Positions 57,291 through 64,000 of a stretch of DNA of 64,000 nt are shown one piece after another. This DNA is from Cryptomeria japonica (Eukaryota > Streptophyta > Pinopsida > Cupressales > Cupressaceae), in NCBI RefSeq assembly GCF_030272615.1, contig NC_081415.1:185873494-185937493 (forward strand), read 5' to 3'. The notes under the pieces are model-generated. The model had not been told where the DNA came from, did no database searches, and saw only the letters and a program-made list of their open reading frames with translations. Each line of letters starts with the position of its first letter. The first letter of the stretch is position 1. Both the position numbers and the translations under genes were made by a program.

Positions 57291-57502
57291 ATGGAGCCTG
57301 ATTATCTTCTTGATTCAAAGATTTTTTATAACCATGTTTGGATCCTTGTAGGTGGATGCATAGTTTATTTGAATCTATCACTTCTACATTGATCTCTTTG
57401 TTGCTCAAACAATATCATTTTCTAAATGACATACCAATTGACCCTGTATACTACACAAATATATCCAAATAATAGACCAATTATTTTCCTAATTAACCTT
57501 CC

Positions 57503-57547
57503 ACGCCTTTTCGGCGTACCTATTGCACACCAAGGTGCAATTGCTAG
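57503..57547 (+). other. Helitron 3' terminus: two hairpins and CTAG
   Basis: ACGCC-ttttc-GGCGT, then ATTGCAC-accaag-GTGCAAT, two bases, CTAG, followed by T of the target. Standard Helitron ends have one hairpin a few bases before CTRR. Confidence 0.75.
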
Positions 57548-58728
57548 TTTAAATCATTTAATCCCCACTTGCATTTTCCTACAAATGCAACTTCCACACA
57601 TTTATTGAAATAAATGAATTTTTATTTTAAATAAAATTCTATTTTCCCTCACCCACTAAATCCACTTGCATTCCTAAACCCCCTTCTAGATTCTTCTAAA
57701 CCCTTCCTAATTAGCCTAATCCATCCCCTAATTATTGTCACATTCCTAAGCAACTTTAAGTCACTTCTCAAAGACTCCAAAGTCTTTGAAAAGCATTTAA
57801 TGCTTTGTGTGTTCAATAATTTAACCTCTAAAGTCTTCCAAACCAGTAATGGCTATTACATGACCATTAATGGCTCTTACATAACCATTTATGGTTATTT
57901 CAACTTGCACTCATGGGTCTCCTCAAGCATTTATTGCTTTGACCATGGTTATCCCTTTTGCCTTTGCACAAGAGTTTATCCATTGGATAAAAGTTTTATT
58001 CTTTGAATAAAGAATTTATTCACTCAACCCAATCTTGACCTTAACCCCCAAGTTGACTCCCAAGTCATGTCAAGCATTTAATGCTTATGCCCTCTCCTCT
58101 CAACCTATCTCATATTAACACTTGTCATCCTGGGATTGGATTGAAAGCCATCACATGGATTGAATATCATTCAATCTTGACCCTTGTTGAGATTATTCAA
58201 TCTCAACCATCCATTGCTCCATTTTTCCTATAAATAGAGCCCATTTCTTCATAATCCAGATCTTGAAAACTTGTATGCATTTAAGCTATAGTGAATTCTA
58301 GAGAGCATTTAGCATAAATCACTCATATATTGTCATCTTGGACTAAAATAAATCTTAGTTCTTTTTCATAATATATTTTATTAGTTTGTTTCACACTTGC
58401 ATAGCATAAGCTTGAGATCATTTACAATCTTGAATCTCCATAAGCATCCATAGTGCAAAAAGCTGCTGAGAGCTACACTATTTTGGAACTTGGAGAGGAG
58501 AGGAACAAAGGAGAAGGAGCTAAGAACATGTTAAGAGGCATTTGGAGATGCCTTCTTACATTTGTGTCATTTGTTAAAAATGTTAGCATGATCTTAGTAT
58601 CTCTTTTGATATGCCTACCTAGGTTAATCTTTGGTTGAGTAACACTAACCTTAACACTTGTTTCTTGTTGTTTGTGTGTTATACCACCACAGGTTTTAAT
58701 CTAACCTTGCCCTTTTTGCAATGCATCA
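57548..58728 (+). repeat. Element F 5' LTR, main part
   Basis: Aligns by eye with the solo LTR at 3417-5148 (minus), including ACATGGATTGAATATC and the TATA segment CCTATAAATAGAGCCC (58228-58243). Ends GCATCA at 58728. Confidence 0.88.
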
Positions 58729-58730
58729 TT

Positions 58731-58748
58731 TGGTGAACCCGACGTGAA
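58731..58748 (+). promoter_or_regulatory. Element F primer binding site, tRNA not assigned
   Basis: TGGTGAACCCGACGTGAA lies two bases after the LTR end and begins with TGG, complementary to CCA. I could not match the rest to a tRNA with confidence. Confidence 0.65.
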
Positions 58749-58800
58749 TCCAAACACCTAAAAAAACAAAAAAAATTGACAACTGACATGTTTGATTGTT

Positions 58801-59060
58801 GAACTTGACACACAGGTTGTACTTTAGCGCTTTTAATCACGTTGTAGTGCTATTGCAACTTGTTATTCTAGCACTATTGTTCTTACAATAGTGCTATTGT
58901 ACCAAGTTTGGTGCTATTGATCTTGTTTTAGCGCTTTTGAACTTGTTTTGGCGCTTTTGAGAATGTTTTAGCACTATTGATTTTGCTGTCAAAATTTTAG
59001 TTTTAGCGTTGTTGTGTCTATATTAGCGAGTTTGTGTTAAATAGCATTTCTATTTAAAAA
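58801..59060 (+). repeat. Leader array with AGCGCTTTTG motif
   Basis: About eight loose units of TTTAGCGCTTTTGA, TAGCACTATTG or GTGCTATTG. Same motif and place as in element A (11815-12110). Confidence 0.72.
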
Positions 59061-59159
59061 CAGAGTAGCACTATTGTAATAGAACATTGTAAAAAAGACC
59101 CTGTAACCGAAAAAGTGAAAATTTTTAGGCTTGTAGGAGCCCACCATAGGTTCGATTTT

Positions 59160-59186
59160 TACTAACTATTCATTTCTTGTGCAGGT
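59160..59186 (+). promoter_or_regulatory. Putative branch point and 3' splice site in element F leader
   Basis: TACTAAC, T-rich tract, TTGTGCAG/GT. 18 bases from branch A to AG, identical to the spacing in element A (11735-11761). Confidence 0.42.
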
Positions 59187-60637
59187 CTAAAGCCAACTTA
59201 CTTAACAATCAAAAACTTGTTTTTGGTGTTTTAAAATTGAACAAAACAAAATTTACTTTCTTGCAAGCTTAGGATCAAATTTTTGTATTTGGTGCTCTAA
59301 AAATTGAACAAAACAAACTTTGTTTATTGCAAGTTTAGGCTTAATTTTCCATTTGGTGCTTAAAATCAACAAGACAAATTTATTTCTAGCATCAAACTTA
59401 AGCAAAAATTTACAATCCACACTTCAATTTTGGTGCAAATAAAATTCACAATTAACTTGTCTCAATTTTGCAAAAGCAATTTACTTCAAGCAAACGTGCT
59501 TTTTATTAAGTTGACCAGGATTTTCATTTTCCTAGTTTACTCAAACCTTTGCATTTGAAGTTAAAAAGAACACCATGAATGTTGGAGCAACATCTCCAAA
59601 TAGATAGAAAATCATTGCGATGACAAGTTAAAAAGAACAAGTGAATTTCGTGATTTGCACACTTGTGCAAAGAGTTGGTCAAGTGGTCCTACTTCTAACA
59701 CACACTATCCTCTCCTTTGGCTTTTGTGGTCCTAGGTGCAAGAGAAAAGTGTTAGTAACACTCAAATTTTATCTTTTTAAGAGAGGCCTGCCAAGGGATC
59801 GATACTCTTGGGAATGACCTTGCGTGGTAAATCCTTCGAGCTGCTATAGAAATCAGGTGAGAGAGAAAGCTGTAGCCTTGGGTATAGTTGTTCCTATAGT
59901 GTAACTTGCCAAAAGGACAAATAGGCCCCACCACGAGTTACAAGGCTCTTAAGTGAGTCATTGCAGAATGAACTTATATTCAAAGACATCGAACATGACT
60001 AAACACCTTTAAGTAGTAGCCCACCCATTCTATTGATTGAGGATATTTGTGATATAATTTAGTGCAAGAGCATAGATGGTTTTGCTCCCAAGATACTCAC
60101 CATACATATTTCCTTGAGTAGAAACATAGCTTTTTGAAAAGTCACTTGTGGCTTGATGAAAGTGGTGACTCCCCCATCATAGGGATCATCTATTTGTTAT
60201 GCTCGTGCAAGACTTAGTATATCACATCCTTACCTGCCACGGCGAGATTCATAAGGTATGTAGTACCAAAGTCAAAGAAATATCAAGATGTGGGCTAAAT
60301 TTATTGTAACTGGCCATTTGACCTTAGGGATAAAAAGTGTTTAAAGTGTTTTTGTTTAGTCAAGACCAAGTGCAAATTGAGCCGACTTCAGGCTTTGGAA
60401 ATACACCTTAAAATACATTTAAAGGAAAGGGTCATAAAAAGTCCAAGGATTGGGTTGATCTAGACCCATACTTATTTGTGCCTTTTGAGGCAACATTCTT
60501 GTGTTTGTGTGCTTGCTTTGTTTTCTTGTCAAAGAAAAATAAAAAATTAGTTCCAAAAACAAAGTGATTCATCCAACATAACACTTTTTCAAAATACCAA
60601 CAAAGATCAAAAACAAAGAGCAAGAGTATCAAATTTT
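59187..60637 (+). other. Element F leader, non-coding
   Basis: No domain. The phrases TTTTGGTGTTTTAAAATTGA and TTTTGGTGC repeat at 59220-59350. Confidence 0.5.
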
Positions 60638-61021
60638 ATGACCATTCTTCATATCTTGAGAAAGAAGAATCTTCATCAACATGTCAACTTGAAAAGAAGA
60701 CCATTAAGCTCAAAGGATTTAATCAAAAGGAGGAAATTCTTCTATCTTAATAGACAAATCTTTGTCTCCAATAGAACCTTCTTATGCCACATGTGTATTT
60801 ACCTTCAAGGAAAATCAAATGAATTTGATCAAGAGTCATTAAACCGTAGAGCTTTTATGCAATATAGAGCTTTGAGTTATCACAAAAATAAAGGAGGCAA
60901 GATCAACCCCGACTTCTTTCTAGAAATTTGTATCACATACAACGTAGCTAGGGAAGAACCCCCAACCCCTGAACAAGAAGAGGAAGAGTTTGTTCCTTTT
61001 GTGACACAAAGCTTTTATTGA
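60638..61021 (+). CDS. Pre-gag small ORF (ORF1) of element F, unknown function
   Basis: 127 codons, open. Basic first half (KRRPLSSKDLIKRRKFFYLN, then RQIFVSNRTFL), conserved middle (FDQESLNRRAFMQYRALS, GKINPDFFL) and an acidic C-terminus (PPTPEQEEEEFVPF). Homologous by eye to 9743-10015 of element A, which lacks the acidic tail. It lies between leader and gag, likely with its own start. No known motif. Unlike gag, it has no stops here. Confidence 0.62.
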   Translation: MTILHILRKKNLHQHVNLKRRPLSSKDLIKRRKFFYLNRQIFVSNRTFLCHMCIYLQGKSNEFDQESLNRRAFMQYRALSYHKNKGGKINPDFFLEICITYNVAREEPPTPEQEEEEFVPFVTQSFY

Positions 61022-61408
61022 AGTTAAACATTTCATCCATTTCTCACCTTCACATCATCTCATTCATTTCAACTCTCAAAACATTAAGAGGTTCTTGTCC
61101 TAAGTTCTCTTTAGATATTGCTTGAATCAAACACAATACATCACTTTTCAGAGTGTCTCTACATCTAGGATAAGCTCATCCTAAGAGACATATCTACGCA
61201 GGTTAAAACTAGTCTATGAGTGAATCCTCTCATTACTAGGTAGTGAAGTCTGTAACACATCTCAGATTTCTCTAAACCTTATCACATCACACTTTGTCAA
61301 AAGCAACAAGCAATTCAAGAAAGAACTTTGGTAACATCTACCTTTAAAGTGCTAGAGATCCATATGAAAAACACCACACCCAACTTCAACAAAAACTTGT
61401 AAACAAGA
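61022..61408 (+). other. Spacer between ORF1 and gag in element F
   Basis: No coding frame supported. In element A the same spacer is only about 40 bases. Confidence 0.4.
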
Positions 61409-62690
61409 TGGCTCATACCCAAACACAGTCAAGACAATGAGAAATGGAAATTGAGGAAGAAGAAGAGGAAAACATCAATGAATTCCAAGAAGCTCTTGGA
61501 GGAAACATGAATGAAGAAATCCAAGTACTCCTACTCCTGCGGCAATAGAAAGGGCACAACACAACCCTCTCTTTAATAGACTTTTTGATGAAATACTCAA
61601 AAGCAATGTTGATGCTCATTTCTTGAGACTTTTTCAAGAGGGAGCCAAACTACCCTCAGACTTTGATATTGAACAACTATGACAAGTATCAGAACGTCAA
61701 AGTTGTAATGAGGATAAAAGAAGATGAGATCTCATCAGATATAACCTTCATCAAGGTAATTCACCATCTCCCCCTCCTCCGATTGACATAGAGATATTAA
61801 GGCGACAAGTTGAAAATCTCGCCCAACAACTTCATAGTGGTGTGAAAACAAATCAGTTTTCACTTAATGACATTTGTCCCTATCCCTTTGATAGGAATCT
61901 TTATATGCCACCTTTTCCATGAGGGTTTGAAACACCCAAGTTCGAAAAGTATAGAGGAAAAGGTGATCCTTGTGATCACGTTAGAGAGTTCCATTCAGCA
62001 TGCCTACAAGTGGCATACGAGGATACATACCTAATGCGACTTTTTCCCCAGAGTTTGGGCGGAACAACCACATCATGGTTTTCCCAATTACCAAGTGGCA
62101 TTAGGACCTTTGAAGAACTAATCCAGAAGTTTCTATCACATTACTCACACAACATTGAACGAGATATCACAATGGTTGATCTATGTAACACTAAACAAAA
62201 ACCTGGTGAGCTATTCTCAGTCTTTTTGCAATGATGGCATCAAATGTCTAGCAGACATTCACTTCAATTACAAGAACGAGAATTAGTGGAAATTTTTATT
62301 TCCAACTTAAACAAGGAAATGGAATTTGACTTGGATCTCAAAGACACAGATTCCTTCAATAACATGATCATAAAAGGTTTAAAGTGTGAATGGGTTCTCA
62401 TCAAGAAAGGGCTGATCAAAATCTATAATGAGCCAAAGGATGCCCCTCATCCTCGCTTCAATAGTGACAAACCAAACTTTTGGAACAAAAATAAAAATGT
62501 CGTCAACGATGGGGTTGTGGATGCAAGAACTATCAAAAGTGCCCAACCTGTGGTTAGATTTGCAAGGTAGAATCCTCCACCCAAGACTAACATAGTTGCT
62601 CCTCAAAATCAAGGATGCATCACATCTCAAGATGAACCCAGACCGTGTCAACAAAAACAAAAATGAACATACACTCCCTTAGGGGAACCC
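61409..62690 (+). pseudogene. Element F gag
   Basis: First Met at 61409 (MAHTQTQSRQ) with an early stop and a frame change near 61525; from there one frame to the end of the window. An N-terminal helix (NPLFNRLFDEILKS) and the gag core follow: CDHVREFHSACLQVAYEDTY, LMRLFPQSLGGTTTSWFSQL, RTFEELIQKFLSHYSHNIER. Stops near 61679, 61706, 61921, 62232, 62567 and 62662. Matches the gag core of element A closely. Confidence 0.85.
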
Positions 62691-63240
62691 ATCGAAACTG
62701 TGTTATGCCAGTTGATTTCTTAGAACCTGGTCACTCTACCAAAAACATCAAATTATGAACCTCAAGTCAAACCTGCATGGTGGAGAGATACGGAACACTA
62801 TGATTTCCATCAAGGAAAAGGACATAAGACAAGTAATTATCATAGATTGAAAGATCTTATTCAGGATCTTATTGATCGAGGTGACATCGATATCAAAGGA
62901 CATGACCCAAAGACAACAAACAATGATCATCTGATGTTCAAAAATCCACTTCCATCACAAGATCAAAGAGGTCCTTCCACTTTAGGGAGAAACACAGACA
63001 CCACTGATTATACGCAAGTAGCGTATAATTACACTGTGAACCACTTGTATGATGCCAGTGAACAAGTCACCATCATTACCATCAAGAATCCATCCAGTTC
63101 TGATTGTAATATTGTTACCCGTCATGGCAAAGTTACCATAAAAGTAGCTCCACAGGGCACCACATCTATCCCAAAGCAGTATAACCTTGTGGATCAATTA
63201 GATAAAATGCCCGCACTGATATCTATCTTAGAGCTATTGC
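62691..63240 (+). pseudogene. Element F gag C-terminus and linker
   Basis: Contains the degenerate finger (WWRDTEHYDFHQGKGHKTSN), where two Cys ligands are lost, then LKDLIQDLIDRGDIDIKG, the counterpart of 7916-8245 in element A, then ITIKNPSSSDCNIVTRHGKV and a QYNLVDQL segment before protease. One stop near 62720. Confidence 0.78.
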
Positions 63241-64000
63241 GTTTATCTCCATCTCATAAAACAATCTTGGACCAAGCTCTCCAAGAGGCGTCAATTCCTG
63301 CTAACTTGAATACAGATCTGTTCCAAGCCATGGTTGGAAGTCTAAAAGCATCCCCTTGTCTCACTTTTTCCGAAAGTGACAATCCATCTTTCAAGCAACC
63401 CCATAATGCCTCACTACACATTGAAGGATTTATCAATCAACATAGGATCAAGCGAGTCTTGATTGATAATGGAGCACACCTGAATATTTGTACACTCCAA
63501 TTAGTCATAGCTTTGGGATATGGAATTGAATTAGTGGATCCCTACAAGAAGATCACAATCAAAGCTTATGATGATGCAGAGTGTTCATCCAAAGGAACTG
63601 TTGTATTACCAATCCGAGTAGGCCCAATGGTGAAACACATCATATGTCAGGTTTTGGACCTTCCTCTACCATACAATTTGTTGTTGGGAAGACTTTGGAT
63701 ACACGACATGCAAGCTGTTCCATTCACTTACCATCAATGTATCAAGTTCCCACATAATGGTGCAGAAATCATGATCCTAGGTGATGCAAACCCCTTTGCA
63801 TATTGCCATAACATCAATCATCAGCCAGAGATTATTGCTCCCAACAACAAAGAAGCCATCTCTTCCACATCATACATAAGTCTAGCCTCTCTTTCCAGTT
63901 CAAGCAATGTTATACCCAAGCAAGAGAAGCTCAAAATGAAAATTGCAGAGGAAGGTCCTAGAGAATACAATCTAAGCCAACTCTTTTGTGTTGGACAAAT
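63241..64000 (+). pseudogene. Element F aspartic protease, cut by window end
   Basis: Active-site segment VLIDNGAHLNIC (from 63456), KITIKAYDDAECSSKGTVVL and NLLLGRLWIHDMQ match element A in order. Open over the last 760 bases, in the gag frame. The G-patch seen in element A would lie beyond the window end. Confidence 0.87.

Larger units (their letters stand above)
48924..57547 (+). mobile_element. Helitron-like insertion G2 carrying CIPK gene exons
   Basis: Inserted exactly between A (48923) and T (57548) of the F LTR with no target duplication; the solo LTR shows the empty site. The 3' end has hairpin ATTGCAC/GTGCAAT (57522-57541) then CTAG, the classic CTRR terminus. The 5' end is TTACGCC rather than TC, with a hairpin ACGCC/GGCGT (48926-48938) whose stem recurs near the 3' end (57503-57517). 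Contains host kinase exons, a SINE-like piece, an LTR-like insertion and CT-rich tracts. No Rep/helicase is present, so it is non-autonomous. Confidence 0.75.
48674..64000 (+). mobile_element. Element F: Ty3/gypsy Tat/Ogre-like retrotransposon, plus strand, cut by the window end
   Basis: LTR (48674-48923 plus 57548-58728, about 1.43 kb), PBS-like site 58731, leader array, splice-acceptor-like site, pre-gag ORF 60638-61021, gag from about 61409, protease to 64000. Same lineage as element A by gag, protease and ORF1, but with a different LTR and a different PBS. Gag-protease stays in one frame from about 61530 to the end with several stops. Pol and the 3' LTR lie outside. Confidence 0.88.

Overview
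The window looks like intergenic DNA from a large, repeat-rich plant nuclear genome. A gymnosperm (conifer) is the best guess, inferred from the density of old nested LTR elements, the AT-rich spacers and the lack of any intact host gene. No cellular gene in the window is intact. Almost everything recognisable is a transposable element or a piece of host gene carried by one.

Bases 1-12744: a decayed minus-strand Ty3/gypsy element of the Tat/Ogre type (element A). Reading leftward it has a partial LTR, a tRNA-Lys primer site, a long leader with a short tandem array, a small pre-gag ORF, gag, protease, a G-patch ORF, RT, RNase H, a second (archaeal-type) RNase H and the start of integrase. Two LTR insertions with exact 5-bp target duplications interrupt it (93-1564 and 3417-5148). 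At its 5' side a second LTR lies in opposite orientation, giving a 195-bp inverted repeat. This abuts a chromovirus fragment (12745-13062).

Bases 14521-17905: first copy of a non-coding repeat, hosting a solo LTR (15311-16554). Bases 17906-37709: a three-level nest, each level with an exact TSD. Element B (17906-37709) is a non-autonomous LTR element with a gag tail and a long unknown ORF instead of pol. In its left LTR sits element C (18171-31267), a Ty1/copia element. In the 5' LTR of C sits element D (24515-30836), a 6.3-kb LTR-ended unit with no pol, no second LTR and one ORF of about 1,200 codons. The B and D proteins appear to share a domain.

Bases 37710-48673: repeat-derived DNA: CT-rich Helitron-type 3' region, a MITE, tandem duplications, a remnant of the C family, the second copy of the 14.5-17.9 kb repeat with three tandem 5S-rRNA-derived units (about 44.1-45.1 kb), and a Helitron-like start carrying an R2R3-MYB exon. 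Bases 48674-64000: a second Tat/Ogre-like element (F, plus strand). Its 5' LTR is split by an 8.6-kb Helitron-like insertion (48924-57547) carrying three exons of a CIPK-type kinase gene. F then continues with LTR, primer site, leader array, pre-gag ORF, gag and protease, and runs off the end of the window.

Nothing works together as a host pathway. The biology here is transposition, nesting, gene-fragment capture and mutational decay. The strongest candidates for something new are the ORF-bearing pol-less elements B and D and the domain they seem to share, plus the pre-gag ORF and leader array kept in both Tat-like elements. All alignments were made by eye.
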